The translations under genes and the position numbers were made by a program. The notes beneath the pieces are model-generated. The model was not told where the DNA came from. It was given only the letters and a program-made list of their open reading frames with translations, and searched no databases. From Burkholderiales bacterium (lineage in GTDB: Bacteria > Pseudomonadota > Gammaproteobacteria > Burkholderiales > SG8-41): a DNA stretch of 64,000 nt. Position 1 is the first letter of the stretch. The number at the start of each line of letters is the position of its first letter. Shown one piece after another: positions 52,482 to 62,780 of the stretch. The stretch covers positions 62,001 through 126,000 of the forward strand of contig JALHRQ010000007.1 in NCBI GenBank assembly GCA_022841375.1, read 5' to 3'.

Positions 52482-53364
52482 GACGCTGCTCCGTAATCGC
52501 GACCGCAGCGGCAATGCCGTCACGCACCGTCGGGTAACGAAGCCGGACCCGCAATTCCTGTTTGACGCGATCGTTGCTCAGTCGGCGCGATTCGCTCATG
52601 AACGAATATAGCAGCTCCGGCAGCACGGCGCGGGCCTCCGCGCGGGCAACACGAGGAGGACGCGGAAGACTGAACCGATCGGCGACCAGATCAAAATAAT
52701 CGCCCATCTTTTGCGGGGCATCATCGCTGGCGTTGTAGCTGCGGTTCGCCTGCCCTCGATGCAAGGCGGCAACCACCATGCACGCCAGGTCGTCCGCGTG
52801 CACATGATTTACGTAGGAATCATCCTGCGGCAGCAGCGCCGGCGTGCCGCGCTCAATGCGTGCAACCGGCAACCGGTCCGCAGCATAAATGCCCGGCACG
52901 CGCAGAATACTCACGCACACTCCTGTGCGTGCGCCCCACTCGCGCAAGCGCTGTTCAGCATCGGCACGGCGGCGCGCACGGTCAGTACGCGGACGCAACG
53001 GCCGGGTCTCGTTGGTCAGGTCGCCACTGCAGTCTCCGTAGACGCCGCTGGTACTAATGTAAACAAAGTGCTGTGGTAGACTGCGCCCCCGTCCGAGCGC
53101 TGCAATCAGGTGTGCGGTACGGGTGTCGGTAGTGCCGACGGCCGGCGGCGGCGCGAGATGAATCACGTCATGCGCGAGTCCCGCCAGTCCCGCCAGCGTT
53201 GCCGGCCGGTCCAGATTCCCGGTCAATGGCGTCAGACCGTGATCGCGCAACGCGGCGCAGCGCTCCGCATCGCGGGTCAACGCATAAATGCGATGACGCG
53301 AACGCAGCAGCATCGCGACGCGCAGTCCGACGTCGCCGCAACCAATGATCAGCAGGCGTTTCAT
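52471..53364 (-). CDS. NAD-dependent epimerase/dehydratase family protein (YeeZ-like)
   Basis: A 297-residue extended-SDR-like protein. The N-terminal LLIIGCGDVGLRVAMLL (about residues 4-20) is a dinucleotide-binding motif, and YISTSGVYGDCSGDLTNETR (about 117-136) is the SDR region. The substrate is unknown. An upstream open extension of 18 residues has no support. It is divergent from the ferredoxin-reductase gene, 53 bases away. Confidence 0.8.
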   Translation of the reverse strand: MKRLLIIGCGDVGLRVAMLLRSRHRIYALTRDAERCAALRDHGLTPLTGNLDRPATLAGLAGLAHDVIHLAPPPAVGTTDTRTAHLIAALGRGRSLPQHFVYISTSGVYGDCSGDLTNETRPLRPRTDRARRRADAEQRLREWGARTGVCVSILRVPGIYAADRLPVARIERGTPALLPQDDSYVNHVHADDLACMVVAALHRGQANRSYNASDDAPQKMGDYFDLVADRFSLPRPPRVARAEARAVLPELLYSFMSESRRLSNDRVKQELRVRLRYPTVRDGIAAAVAITEQRHVR

Positions 53365-53417
53365 ATAGTGTCTTATTCTAGCGCAGTCACCCCGCACTGA
53401 ACCCCGGAAATCCCGCA

Positions 53418-54437
53418 ATGTCCCGGCAGATCACCATCCGTCCCAGCGGCCATGTATTCCAGGCACAGGCAGGCGAAACCGTACTCGAAGCGGCGCTGCG
53501 CGAAGGTTACATGCTGCCGTATGGCTGTCGCAACGGCGCCTGCGGTTCATGCAAGGGCAAGATCATCGAAGGCGCAGTCGATCATGGTAATTCCCAAGAC
53601 AGCGTGCTGCCCGCAGCGGAACGTCAGCGCGGCGGCGCCCTGTTCTGCCAGGCGCGCCCGGAATCGGATCTGTTGATCGAATGCCGTGAAATCGGCGCGG
53701 TCAAAGACATCATGGTCAAGACGTTGCCCTGCCGGGTGCAGATGCTCGAGCGGGTCGCGCCCGACGTGATGCGCATCCGCCTCAAGCTGCCCGCGGCCGA
53801 GCGTTTGCAATTCCTCGCCGGACAGTATATCGACATCCTGCTCAAGAACGGCACCCGGCGCAGCCTGTCGCTGGCCAATCCGCCGCATGATGACGGCATG
53901 CTTGAACTGCATCTGCGCAATTACGGTGGCCCGTTCAGCACCCACGTGTTTACGCAGATGAAGGAAAAGGACATCCTGCGCTTCGAAGGCCCGCTGGGCA
54001 GCTTCTACCTGCGTGAGGACAGCAACAAGCCTGTGGTGCTGGTCGCAGGGGGCACCGGTTTCGCGCCGATCAAGGCCATTATCGAGCATGCCATTCACCA
54101 CAAGCTCCAACGACCCATCATGCTTTATCGTGGTGCGCGCCGGCCGGCCGATCTTTACCTGAACGAGCTCCCGGAACAATGGCAACGCGAGCATGGCGTC
54201 ACTTACGTGCCGGTATTGTCCGACGTTACAACTGAAGACAACTGGAACGGCCGGCGCGGTCTGGTGCATCGGGCGGTGATCGAAGACCTGCCCGATCTCT
54301 CCATGCATGAGGTTTATGCCTGCGGCGCACCGGCGATGATCGAAGCGGCACGCCGTGATTTCAGCGCGCGCTGCGGCTTGCCCGAAGCTGCTTTTTACGC
54401 CGACGCATTCACGCCGGCGGCATCGCCCGAAAACTGA
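53418..54437 (+). CDS. 2Fe-2S ferredoxin/FAD/NAD reductase (CDP-6-deoxy-glucoseen reductase-like)
   Basis: A 339-residue flavo-iron-sulfur protein. The plant-type ferredoxin domain (about residues 1-90) has cysteines in YGCRNGACGSCKG and ALFCQA. The FNR-type FAD domain (RRSLSLANPP) spans about 100-195. The NAD domain carries VLVAGGTGFAPIKAII (about 211-226) and ends with VYACGAPAMI. It transfers electrons from NAD(P)H to an unidentified partner. The AscD-like name comes from sequence habit; no deoxysugar genes are near. Confidence 0.85.
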   Translation: MSRQITIRPSGHVFQAQAGETVLEAALREGYMLPYGCRNGACGSCKGKIIEGAVDHGNSQDSVLPAAERQRGGALFCQARPESDLLIECREIGAVKDIMVKTLPCRVQMLERVAPDVMRIRLKLPAAERLQFLAGQYIDILLKNGTRRSLSLANPPHDDGMLELHLRNYGGPFSTHVFTQMKEKDILRFEGPLGSFYLREDSNKPVVLVAGGTGFAPIKAIIEHAIHHKLQRPIMLYRGARRPADLYLNELPEQWQREHGVTYVPVLSDVTTEDNWNGRRGLVHRAVIEDLPDLSMHEVYACGAPAMIEAARRDFSARCGLPEAAFYADAFTPAASPEN

Positions 54438-54440
54438 GGC

Positions 54441-55649
54441 TCAGACCAGCAGACGCCGACGCCCGCCGCCGGCACGCTTGAGCTGAGTCACCGCGAGTAC
54501 GAGGCTGGCGCGATAGTGTTTGCGTGCGTCATCGACACGTTCCAGCCGGTCATGCAGTTGCGCCAATTCAAGATGAGCCGAATAACTCGGCTCCACCGCA
54601 ACGCTTGCCTCGAAATAACTCTGCGCCTTTCCCCATAGTTGCTGCTGTGCGCACAAACGGCCCAGCGTCAGCAGCAGCGCGTTATCCTTGCGGTGGTCAC
54701 GCAGCCAGCGTTCAGCGCGTTCAATCTGCCGCAAAACATTGGCAGAACTGCACTCGCCGTAAAGGACCACCAGCCCGCTGTCCCAATCGCCGTCCAGGCT
54801 GCTTTCAATGATTGTGATGGCCTCGTCGCAGAGTCCCATGGCATGAAATGCCGCCGCCGCGGCGGCGGCTATCGACGTCTCGCGGCGATAACGTTCGGGC
54901 AGCCGTTTCCAGAGTTCTTTCAACCCGGCGGCGTCACCGGACCGGCGTTCAAGCAATTGACGCCATGCATGGCGGCGCTCGGCATCAGCCTGTTCAGCAC
55001 TGAATACGCCTCGCTTTTCGAGTTGATCGATCAGCGCCGGCGCCATTTCCCATTGTCCGATGCGCTGGCGTGCTCGCAGTTCGAGGCGCAGCGCGGCGGT
55101 ATGTTTGACCGGCAGCAAGGCCAGCGCTGCCAGCGCCTCTTCCGGTCGCCGGTCGTCGAGCAGCATCTGCGCTTTGCTGACGGCAGTCATGGCATCGGGC
55201 TTGACCGGATCAGCCGGCATTTTCTGCAGATAACCGTCGCGCCGTTCCTGTGCGCGAAGTCCATGCGCGGCCTGCGCAGCCACCACGCCGCCGATGTCCC
55301 CGGGTCCACCCAGTTCGACCGCACGCACCGCCGTTTTTTCGGCGCGCGCATAACGTCCGGAAAAAAAATCGCGCAATGCTTCAATCATCGTGTGATATGC
55401 CGCTTCGCGGCGACGGGTCGCCCTGAATCGGGCCACCCGCGATGGCAATGCCACCGCGGTAATCAGCAGACGCAACAGCAAATACCCGCCCACAAACCCG
55501 GCTACGATCAGCACGATTGCGAAATTCAGGGAAAGCTCGATGCGCTGGCCCGGAAGGGCGATCAGCACATACCCCGAATTGAGATCGGCGAGCAGCGTCA
55601 GGCCTGTCGCCAGCGCCCCCAGCCCGAGTATCCAGATCAGCCAGCGCAT
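54441..55649 (-). CDS. hemY: HemY, haem-biosynthesis-associated TPR membrane protein
   Basis: A 402-residue inner-membrane protein. Two N-terminal helices (about residues 3-20 and 40-65) are followed by the HemY_N region ALRDFFSGRYARAEKTA (about 92-108) and TPR repeats to the C-terminus. It lies at the end of the hemC-hemD-hemX-hemY cluster, 7 bases after hemX. Despite its name it is not protoporphyrinogen oxidase; its role is still uncertain. Confidence 0.9.
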   Translation of the reverse strand: MRWLIWILGLGALATGLTLLADLNSGYVLIALPGQRIELSLNFAIVLIVAGFVGGYLLLRLLITAVALPSRVARFRATRRREAAYHTMIEALRDFFSGRYARAEKTAVRAVELGGPGDIGGVVAAQAAHGLRAQERRDGYLQKMPADPVKPDAMTAVSKAQMLLDDRRPEEALAALALLPVKHTAALRLELRARQRIGQWEMAPALIDQLEKRGVFSAEQADAERRHAWRQLLERRSGDAAGLKELWKRLPERYRRETSIAAAAAAAFHAMGLCDEAITIIESSLDGDWDSGLVVLYGECSSANVLRQIERAERWLRDHRKDNALLLTLGRLCAQQQLWGKAQSYFEASVAVEPSYSAHLELAQLHDRLERVDDARKHYRASLVLAVTQLKRAGGGRRRLLV

Positions 55650-55656
55650 CGTCCGC

Positions 55657-56736
55657 TCAGTTCGACGGCTTGGCGCGCGGCAAACGCAGCTTGCGCAGCG
55701 CTTCCAGCGTTTCCGCGAGATCGGGTATGTCGACCTGCACCTGCGCCGCCTGCAGTTTGCGCAAGGTGCCGGTCATCGCCGTCACCGCCGGGTCGGTTTT
55801 TTCGAAATGCTGCTCCAATGCGCCGAGCGCAGCGCGCAGATCGACCTGATAACTCTTGGTATCGCGTGACAGCATGGCCACCCGGGCGCCGACCAGTCGA
55901 AGCTTGAGATTTTCGCGCACGAAAAAAGCCTGATCCGGCGCGAGCAGTGCGGCATCCTGAACACCCGTGCGCTGTATACGCACCAGTTGCCGCAGCTCCT
56001 GCCACATTTCACCCAGAACGCGCTCCCACGCCGGTGCATCGGCGGCCGACGTCATTGCCGCAGCCTTGTCGGGTTTTGCGCGCGCATCCATCGCCAGCGG
56101 CAGTCGATCAACGGCTGCGATCACATCATCCAGTCGCGCACTCGAGCCATAAATATCGACCAGCGGCAATCCCTTGAGCTTTTCAATGTCGCGGGCCAGC
56201 GCGCGGCGTAACGCCGCGTAACGCGGCTGGTTCATGCGCTGCAGACGGGCTTCCGCATTCTCCAGCCCGATAAGCGCGGCACGCACGTTTGCCGCAATCT
56301 GCAGCTGCTGGCTGGCCAGCAATACCGATTGTTCAATTTCGGCAAACGCCCCCTCATCACGATTGCGCGACAACTCCTGATACAGCGTCTCCAACGCTAC
56401 CTGCTGACTTTGCGACTCGGCGAGCTTGGCTTCCAGCACACCAAGCTTGACCTCTGACTCGCGCAATGCCGTCGCGGCCTGGGCAGCGCGCGCAGTAGCT
56501 TCCTTGTTCTGGGTTTCCATTTCAGCCAGCCGGCGCGCGAGATCGCGACGCAGCGTGTCATCTGCGTCACGATTTTGGAACCACTGATAGCCCGAGAACA
56601 ACGCTACCGCCAGCGCGACAGCCAAAGCCAGCATCGCCAGACTACTGCCGCCTGCACGCAATGCCGGCGCCGGATCTGCAGCTCCGGCACCGCCCGTTGC
56701 GGGACCGGAAACCGGCCGGATTTCACTGTCATTCAT
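55657..56736 (-). CDS. hemX: HemX-family membrane coiled-coil protein
   Basis: A 359-residue protein. A proline/alanine-rich N-terminus is followed by one membrane helix (about residues 33-52), a coiled-coil of about 80 residues (RLAEMETQNKEATARAAQAA region) and a helical domain with ALIGLENAEARLQRMNQPRY. HemX is often labelled uroporphyrinogen-III methyltransferase, but no methyltransferase motifs are present. It lies between hemD and hemY. Confidence 0.88.
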   Translation of the reverse strand: MNDSEIRPVSGPATGGAGAADPAPALRAGGSSLAMLALAVALAVALFSGYQWFQNRDADDTLRRDLARRLAEMETQNKEATARAAQAATALRESEVKLGVLEAKLAESQSQQVALETLYQELSRNRDEGAFAEIEQSVLLASQQLQIAANVRAALIGLENAEARLQRMNQPRYAALRRALARDIEKLKGLPLVDIYGSSARLDDVIAAVDRLPLAMDARAKPDKAAAMTSAADAPAWERVLGEMWQELRQLVRIQRTGVQDAALLAPDQAFFVRENLKLRLVGARVAMLSRDTKSYQVDLRAALGALEQHFEKTDPAVTAMTGTLRKLQAAQVQVDIPDLAETLEALRKLRLPRAKPSN

Positions 56737-56766
56737 GATTTGGAGGATAGCATGTGCACCGAGACG

Positions 56767-57540
56767 CTAAGGCTGTGCAAAGTGCCTGATTAACGCATCC
56801 ATCAGCCCGTCGTCGCCGGGAGCGGTATCGATAACATGCTTGCAGCCCAGTTCGCGGGCCACGGCGACAATACGCGGATGCGGCGCAAACACCGGCGTCT
56901 GCTGCAGCCGCAACTGTCCGGACCGGCCAATCATGTCAAACAGATTGCGCATGCCTTCGCTGCTGGTGATGGTAACGGCATGCAATGCATCACCGGCCCA
57001 TGCCTGCAGCAATGACGCTGAATCGGCATCCGGGCGGAGCCGGCGATAACATTCGACAGCGTCCACCCGTGCACCCCGCGCCGCCAGCGTGTCAGCCAGC
57101 AATTCGCGGCCGCCGTCACCGCGAAAAATGACCACACGCTGGCCCGCCACATTTTGCAGTTCGGGCAATTCCAGTAAATGCTCACTGTCAAAATAACGCG
57201 TTGGTGCAATCACGCCGGTGATACCGAAGCGCTCCAGTTCCCGGACGCTGCCTTTGCCGATGGCGGCGACGCGCAACTGCGCGGGCCAGCTGCGACGGGG
57301 CAGGACCTGATTCATCGTCCGCACCACGGCATTGGGACTGATAAAAACCGCCAGCTGATAATCCTCCAGCCGGGCGATGACATTGATCAGCGGCTGAAGA
57401 TCGGGGGTGTCGATGATTTCCAATACCGGAAACAGGATGGGATGCCCGCCGACCGCGAGGATGCGTTCGGCAAGCGGCCCCGACTGCTGCGCCGGTCGGG
57501 TCACGACGATGCCGCGACCCGCCAGCGGCAGCGCCGTCAT
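56767..57540 (-). CDS. hemD: Uroporphyrinogen-III synthase
   Basis: A 257-residue two-lobed enzyme. It contains [18 protein letters not shown] (about residues 10-27), [15 protein letters not shown] and [17 protein letters not shown] (about 185-201), the usual weak HemD pattern. It closes and inverts the tetrapyrrole ring. The start overlaps the hemC stop by 4 bases, consistent with an operon. Confidence 0.92.
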   Translation of the reverse strand: MTALPLAGRGIVVTRPAQQSGPLAERILAVGGHPILFPVLEIIDTPDLQPLINVIARLEDYQLAVFISPNAVVRTMNQVLPRRSWPAQLRVAAIGKGSVRELERFGITGVIAPTRYFDSEHLLELPELQNVAGQRVVIFRGDGGRELLADTLAARGARVDAVECYRRLRPDADSASLLQAWAGDALHAVTITSSEGMRNLFDMIGRSGQLRLQQTPVFAPHPRIVAVARELGCKHVIDTAPGDDGLMDALIRHFAQP

Positions 57541-58490
57541 GATTGTTGCGCGAGGGCCGCGAGGATGTCGGCAGCGCCCCGGCTCTTGAGTTCGTCAGCC
57601 AGCGCCAGACCGATGGTCTCCGCGGTGGCAGGCATCCCGCAAACTTCACCGCGGATGACCTGTGAACCGTCGGGCGCGCCGACCAGGCCGCGCAGGCGCA
57701 ATTGCCCGCCGGCGATTTCGGCAAATCCGGCCAAGGGAACATTGCAACTGCCGGCCAGCGCGCGCGAAAACGCGCGTTCCGCCAGCACGCATTGCCGCGT
57801 CGGCGGGTGCACCAGAGGCGCCAGCAGTTCGAACACATCACTGCGGTCCTCGCGGCATTCAATGCCGAGGGCCCCCTGGCCCACCGCGGGCAGACTTTCT
57901 TCAGGCGTCAGCAATGCGGCGATACGCTCCGCCAGGCCCAGTCGCTTCAAGCCGGCGGCAGCAAGAATGATCGCGCCGTATTGGCCTTCATCCAGTTTGC
58001 GCAAGCGCGTCTGCACGTTGCCGCGCAACGGTTCAATGACGAGCTGAGGAAAATTCGCGCGCAACTGGCATTCGCGACGCAGACTGGAGGTGCCGACACG
58101 GCTGCCTGCCGGCAATTCCGCCAGCCCGCGAAACTGATTCGAAACAAAAGCATCACGCGGATCGGCGCGCTCCAGCGTGGCTGCCAATACAAATCCCGGC
58201 GGCAGATGCATCGGTACATCCTTCATCGAGTGCACCGCGAGATCCGCCCGGCCGTCGGCAAGCGCGTCTTCCAATTCCTTGACGAACAATCCCTTGCCGC
58301 CAATTTTGGCGAGCGACGTGCCGAGATTGCGATCGCCCTCGGTGGTCATGCCGAGTATCGAGACCGGTCGCCCCGGATATAATCGCTGCAGTTCGGCCTG
58401 CACATGCCGCGCCTGCCACAGCGCCAACGCAGATTCCCGCGTAGCGATCACGATCGAACCGGCTGCACACCGGGGATTACTCTGTATCAT
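57537..58490 (-). CDS. hemC: Hydroxymethylbilane synthase (porphobilinogen deaminase)
   Basis: A 317-residue enzyme. It contains [17 protein letters not shown] (about residues 15-31), [15 protein letters not shown] (about 80-94), [12 protein letters not shown] and the dipyrromethane-cofactor cysteine in [13 protein letters not shown] (about 246-258). It polymerises porphobilinogen. It begins the minus-strand hem cluster; its promoter must lie within the start of the divergent thioredoxin-fold gene. Confidence 0.95.
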   Translation of the reverse strand: MIQSNPRCAAGSIVIATRESALALWQARHVQAELQRLYPGRPVSILGMTTEGDRNLGTSLAKIGGKGLFVKELEDALADGRADLAVHSMKDVPMHLPPGFVLAATLERADPRDAFVSNQFRGLAELPAGSRVGTSSLRRECQLRANFPQLVIEPLRGNVQTRLRKLDEGQYGAIILAAAGLKRLGLAERIAALLTPEESLPAVGQGALGIECREDRSDVFELLAPLVHPPTRQCVLAERAFSRALAGSCNVPLAGFAEIAGGQLRLRGLVGAPDGSQVIRGEVCGMPATAETIGLALADELKSRGAADILAALAQQS

Positions 58491-58500
58491 ATTGATTAAA

Positions 58501-58977
58501 TTGAATATTTTTAAAGCTTACGGTGTCTGGATTGTAACATGCGTGCTGCTGGCCGCTGCACCGGCCACAGCGCAGTTGCGGACCGCGGACGATCTGGCGC
58601 AGGTCGCAGCCGAAGCACGCGCCAAACGTATACCGGTGCTGATCGCCTTCATGCAGCAATCCTGCCCCTATTGCGCAGTCGCCCGCCGCGATCATCTGCT
58701 GCCGCTGCAATCCGATCCGCAATGGCGCAACCGCGTGCTGATCCGCGAAGTTGATGTAGACCGTAATACACCGCTGCGGGATTTTTCCGGCGCTTCCACG
58801 ACGCACCGCGCCTTCGCGCGCCTGCATGAAGTGCAGAAAGTACCAACGCTGATCGTTTTTGATGCCGACGGCAAATCCGTCGGTTCGCCGCTGGTCGGCC
58901 TGCTCACCCAGGATTTCTATCAGCTCTATATCGAGCAGGCGATCGAAGGCGGCCTGAACAAATTGCGCAGCCGCTGA
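58501..58977 (+). CDS. Secreted thioredoxin-fold protein (SoxW/DUF255-like), TTG start
   Basis: A 158-residue exported protein. A signal peptide of about 24 residues ends ATA before [10 protein letters not shown]. The active site is [15 protein letters not shown] (about residues 45-59; CPYC), and the cis-proline segment is [13 protein letters not shown]. No ATG is available before the signal peptide; TTG at 58501 (or 58492) fits best. It probably acts as a periplasmic reductant. It is divergent from hemC with only 10 bases between the start codons. Confidence 0.78.
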   Translation: MNIFKAYGVWIVTCVLLAAAPATAQLRTADDLAQVAAEARAKRIPVLIAFMQQSCPYCAVARRDHLLPLQSDPQWRNRVLIREVDVDRNTPLRDFSGASTTHRAFARLHEVQKVPTLIVFDADGKSVGSPLVGLLTQDFYQLYIEQAIEGGLNKLRSR

Positions 58978-58983
58978 ACACGC

Positions 58984-59739
58984 TCAGCGCGCCAGTTCGC
59001 GCACGATGTGCTGCTGGCGACGGCTCACCGGGATGCGTTCCTCAAGCCCGGCGAGCAGTACCTGCCACGGTCCCTCGCCCGATTCCCCACCGAGGCGTTC
59101 GAAGCCGCGGATCGCCGCACGCGCGACCAGGCAGTTGCGATGCACGCGGACAAAACGCTCCGCGAACTCCTGTTCAAGATGAGTCAGCGATTCCTCGATC
59201 AGGTGCTCGCGTGCCGCGGTGCGCACCGTCACATACTTCAGTTCGGCGCGCAGAAAGAGGATGTCGCCGACCGGGATCAGGTGCACCTTGCCGCGCTCCG
59301 AGGCACTGAGAAAGACCCGCGGCGAGCGTTGCAGTACGCGCAACGTTTCCGCCTTTGGCACAACACCACGTGCACGGGCCAGCGCCTCCTGCAACCGTGC
59401 GGCACGGATCGGCTTCAGCAGATAATCCACCGCATGCAATTCGAAAGCGCGAATTGCATAGGCATCGTAGGCCGTGGTGAATATCACCGCGGGTGGCGAC
59501 TGAAGTTGTTGCAGATGCAGTGCCAGCTCGACGCCATCCATGCCGGGCATGCGCACATCGAGTAACGCCACATCAATGCCGCCCGCAGCGGCGATTTCCA
59601 GTGCTTCGCGGCCATTCTCCGCCTCCGCTGCTACTGTCACCGGCAGCGCGCCATCAATGTCCACAAGCAGGTCGCGCATACGGCTGCGCGCCGGCGCCTC
59701 ATCGTCGACAATCAGCACCCGCAGCGGCGCGGCGCTCAC
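58984..59739 (-). CDS. LytTR-type response regulator (AlgR-like)
   Basis: A 251-residue regulator. The receiver domain (about residues 1-125) has VLIVDDEAPAR and the phospho-acceptor aspartate in VALLDVRMPGMDGVEL (about 57-72). The LytTR DNA-binding domain (about 145-245) contains VGDILFLRAELKYVTVRT and FVRVHRNCLVARAAI. It overlaps the upstream sensor gene by 4 bases, forming an AlgZ/AlgR-like pair. Targets are unknown here; in pseudomonads AlgR controls alginate and twitching genes. Confidence 0.88.
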   Translation of the reverse strand: MSAAPLRVLIVDDEAPARSRMRDLLVDIDGALPVTVAAEAENGREALEIAAAGGIDVALLDVRMPGMDGVELALHLQQLQSPPAVIFTTAYDAYAIRAFELHAVDYLLKPIRAARLQEALARARGVVPKAETLRVLQRSPRVFLSASERGKVHLIPVGDILFLRAELKYVTVRTAAREHLIEESLTHLEQEFAERFVRVHRNCLVARAAIRGFERLGGESGEGPWQVLLAGLEERIPVSRRQQHIVRELAR

Positions 59740-60755
59740 GACCCCTCCGCCCTGACGTATGGCATCGCGATGCGCACCTCATAAAAATTGTCGCCCACCC
59801 GCGTTGTCAGTTCTGCGGCTACGTCAAAATGCAGCTGCAGCCGCTCGCGGATGTTGCCCACCGCCATCTTGTTGCCGCCATGATGTATGCCAGTGGCGCA
59901 ATAGGGATTGCGCAATACGACATGCAAGCGGTCACGCACCGCATAAATGTTGATGCTGAGCACACCCGGGGTCTCGCTCGGCTCGATGCCGTGATAAACG
60001 GCGTTCTCCAGCAGCGGCTGCAATGCCAGCGGCGGCACCAGCGCGTCGCGCGGCATCTTGTCAATATGCCATTCGATCTGCAGGCGGTCGCTGAGCCGCA
60101 GCTGTTCCAGGTCCAGGTATTGCCGGCACAGTTCGATTTCGTCGGAGAGCGGCGCCAGCTCACGATTGTCGGCCATCAGCGCGCGAAAGAGACCGGCCAT
60201 GTCCTCCAGCGCCGCTTCGGCGCGGCGCGGCTGCTGGCGCACCAGCGACAGGACGGCAGTGATGCTGTTGAACAGAAAATGCGGCCGGATGCGCGCTTGC
60301 AGCGCCTGCAAACGGGCCTCCGCCAGTGCCGGCGACAGCGCGCGTCCACGCAGGTCGAAATACGCCAGCAGCATCGCGGTGACCAGCACCACCACCGCCA
60401 GCCAGCGTGTCAGAGAAGCCGGATCGACGATCAGCAACCAGTGGCTGGCGTAATGCAGCGCCGCCGTCAGCGCAGCTTCAATGCCAACCACCGCAGCGGC
60501 ACCCGCAGCATAAGGCAGCCGCCGAATCACGCGACCCAGCGCCGCCAACACCAGCAGGCTGAGTATCAACAACGGTTCAACCAGGGCTGCATTACCGGTG
60601 ATCTGGCGCGGCCAGTCGCGCAACTGCTGTACCTGCAGCAGCGCTGTCAGCAGAACCACGCCGTTGACGATCAGCAATATGCGCAGCAGGATCCCCAAGT
60701 TGCGGAAGTCCGGGAGAGCACCGGTGTGGGCGTTATGATTTATACTCAGCGCCAT
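59736..60755 (-). CDS. LytS/AlgZ-type sensor histidine kinase
   Basis: A 339-residue membrane sensor with four N-terminal helices (about residues 20-150). The His_kinase domain has the phospho-acceptor in [15 protein letters not shown] (about 177-191) and the ATP-binding region [16 protein letters not shown]. It pairs with the LytTR regulator downstream, overlapping by 4 bases. The signal is unknown. It is divergent from argH. Confidence 0.87.
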   Translation of the reverse strand: MALSINHNAHTGALPDFRNLGILLRILLIVNGVVLLTALLQVQQLRDWPRQITGNAALVEPLLILSLLVLAALGRVIRRLPYAAGAAAVVGIEAALTAALHYASHWLLIVDPASLTRWLAVVVLVTAMLLAYFDLRGRALSPALAEARLQALQARIRPHFLFNSITAVLSLVRQQPRRAEAALEDMAGLFRALMADNRELAPLSDEIELCRQYLDLEQLRLSDRLQIEWHIDKMPRDALVPPLALQPLLENAVYHGIEPSETPGVLSINIYAVRDRLHVVLRNPYCATGIHHGGNKMAVGNIRERLQLHFDVAAELTTRVGDNFYEVRIAMPYVRAEGS

Positions 60756-60802
60756 GGCAGTTTCATTCTAGCAGGCCCCACGCACAGGCAGTTCGCAACA
60801 CC

Positions 60803-62221
60803 ATGTCCGCAAAAGAAAAATCTCCGAGCAGCAGCGCCAAAACCGGTACCACCAAACCATGGTCCGGCCGTTTCAGCGAACCCGTCGACGATCTGGTCAA
60901 ACGTTTCACCGCATCCGTCGGCTTCGACCAGCGTCTCGCCGAGTTCGATATCCAGGGTTCGATCGCCCATGCGCGCATGTTGCACGCCGTCGGCATCCTC
61001 ACCGCCGCTGATCTCGAAGCCATCGAAAAAGGGCTGGCGAGCATCGGCACTGAAATCCGCAACGGCACTTTTCCCTGGTCGATGGATCTGGAAGACGTGC
61101 ACCTGAACATTGAGCGCCGCCTCACCGACATGGTCGGCGACGCCGGTAAACGGCTGCACACCGGACGTTCGCGCAACGATCAGGTCGCCACCGACGTGCG
61201 TCTGTATCTGCGCGCCGCCATTGATCATGTGCTGACGCTGATCAAGGGGCTGCAGCGCGCGTTGCTGGATCTGGCCGAGCACCACACTGAAACCGTGATG
61301 CCGGGCTTCACTCACCTGCAAGTGGCGCAGCCGGTGTCGTTTGCACATCACCTGATGGCCTATTTCGAAATGCTGTCGCGCGACGCGCAGCGTTTCGCCG
61401 ACTGCCGCAAACGCGTCAACCGCCTGCCGCTGGGCGCTGCCGCGCTCGCCGGCACCTCGTTCCCGATCGACCGTCAGATGGTGGCCAAGGAGCTCGGTTT
61501 CGACGGCGTCTGCGAGAACTCGCTGGATGCCGTGTCCGATCGCGACTTCGCCATCGAATTCGTCTCAGCCGGCGCGCTGACGATGACCCACCTGTCGCGT
61601 TTCAGCGAAGAACTGATCCTGTGGATGAGTCCGCGTTTCGGCTTCATCGATATCGCCGACCGCTACTGCACCGGTTCATCGATCATGCCGCAGAAAAAAA
61701 ATCCCGATGTCGCCGAGCTGGTGCGCGGCAAGACCGGTCGCGTCAACGGCCACCTGGTAGCGTTGCTGACCCTGATGAAAGGCCAGCCGCTGGCTTACAA
61801 CAAGGATAATCAGGAAGACAAGGAACCGCTGCTTGACACCGTCGACACGCTGACGATGAGCCTCGCGGTGTTCGCCGGCATGGTTGGCGGCATCACGGTC
61901 AACGCCGAGCGCATGCGCGCCGCGGCCCGCGAAGGTTATGCCACGGCGACCGATCTCGCCGACTATCTGGTGAAAAAAGGCCTGCCGTTCCGCGAGGCCC
62001 ATGAAGTCGTCGCGCTCACCGTGCGCCAGGCAGAAACCCGCAACTGCGACCTTCCTGACATGTCGCTGGAAGACCTGCGCCAGTTTTCGCCGCTGATCGG
62101 CCCCGATGTGTTCGAGGCGCTGACGCTGGAAGGTTCGATGAAAAGCCGCAGCCACATCGGTGGCACGGCCCCGGCCCGGGTCAAAGCGGCCATTGCCAAG
62201 GCGCGCAAAGCGCTGGCCTGA
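60803..62221 (+). CDS. argH: Argininosuccinate lyase
   Basis: A 472-residue fumarase/aspartase-superfamily enzyme. It contains [31 protein letters not shown] (about residues 120-136) and the signature [20 protein letters not shown] (about 290-309), with the catalytic serine. It cleaves argininosuccinate to arginine and fumarate in the cytoplasm. A polar serine-rich N-terminal tail of about 20 residues precedes the domain. A terminator follows at 62255. Confidence 0.96.
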   Translation: MSAKEKSPSSSAKTGTTKPWSGRFSEPVDDLVKRFTASVGFDQRLAEFDIQGSIAHARMLHAVGILTAADLEAIEKGLASIGTEIRNGTFPWSMDLEDVHLNIERRLTDMVGDAGKRLHTGRSRNDQVATDVRLYLRAAIDHVLTLIKGLQRALLDLAEHHTETVMPGFTHLQVAQPVSFAHHLMAYFEMLSRDAQRFADCRKRVNRLPLGAAALAGTSFPIDRQMVAKELGFDGVCENSLDAVSDRDFAIEFVSAGALTMTHLSRFSEELILWMSPRFGFIDIADRYCTGSSIMPQKKNPDVAELVRGKTGRVNGHLVALLTLMKGQPLAYNKDNQEDKEPLLDTVDTLTMSLAVFAGMVGGITVNAERMRAAAREGYATATDLADYLVKKGLPFREAHEVVALTVRQAETRNCDLPDMSLEDLRQFSPLIGPDVFEALTLEGSMKSRSHIGGTAPARVKAAIAKARKALA

Positions 62222-62254
62222 GTTCGCGCAAAGGCAGCACGACCCCTCTGTAGC

Positions 62255-62281
62255 CCCCTCGCGGCCTGCGTGGGGTTTCTT
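62255..62281 (+). terminator. Rho-independent terminator after argH
   Basis: An inverted repeat cccctcgc/gcgtgggg with loop ggcct is followed by tttctt. It lies 34 bases after the argH stop and separates argH from the cytochrome operon. Confidence 0.7.
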
Positions 62282-62353
62282 CAGGCAATGCTTAATGTTG
62301 CCTTAATTCCGGACCTGCACACTGCAACCGTCTAAACAACGGAGCAGACCATC

Positions 62354-62776
62354 ATGCATATCCGGATTCATTCCCGCCTCGCAGTTCTTGCGGCGGCCTG
62401 CGCGTTCGCCGGCGCCAACGCATTTGCCGCAACTCCCGCCGAGATGCGCAAGGATTTTGAAGCCGCCGCCAAAACCGCAATGCCCGGTTTCAGCGGCCTG
62501 TCGGCTGCGCGCGGCGAACAGTTTTTCAAAACCACCCACGGCAAGGACTGGAGCTGCGCGACATGCCACGGCGTGCGCCCCGTCACTGATGGCAAACATA
62601 CCGTCACCGGCAAGCTCATTACGCCGCTGGCGCCGGTCGCCAACGCCAGCCGCACCGATCTGGCCAAAACCGAGAAGTGGTTCAAGCGCAACTGCAGCGA
62701 CGTCCTCGGCCGTGAATGCACCGCTGCAGAAAAAGGCGATGTCCTGGAATACCTGCTTACCTTGAACAAGGGCTGA
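62354..62776 (+). CDS. DUF1924 family periplasmic monohaem cytochrome
   Basis: A 140-residue exported protein. A signal peptide of about 25 residues ends AFA, then AATPAEMRKDFEAAAKTA. The haem motif is WSCATCHGVRPVTDGKHTVTG-like, with CATCH at about residues 69-73, and a second cysteine pair lies in RNCSDVLGRECTAAEKGD. It matches DUF1924 (SHP-like) proteins. It begins the operon with a diheme cytochrome and a b-type cytochrome and probably receives electrons from them. Confidence 0.88.
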   Translation: MHIRIHSRLAVLAAACAFAGANAFAATPAEMRKDFEAAAKTAMPGFSGLSAARGEQFFKTTHGKDWSCATCHGVRPVTDGKHTVTGKLITPLAPVANASRTDLAKTEKWFKRNCSDVLGRECTAAEKGDVLEYLLTLNKG

Positions 62777-62780
62777 TGCC

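Noticed and set aside
54639-55907. A 422-codon plus-strand frame
   Set aside because: It is antisense to hemY and hemX, both recognised by order and domain content.
59493-61106. A 537-codon plus-strand frame
   Set aside because: It is the antisense of the LytTR regulator and sensor kinase and then overlaps argH in another frame; its composition is low-complexity Arg/Gln-rich.
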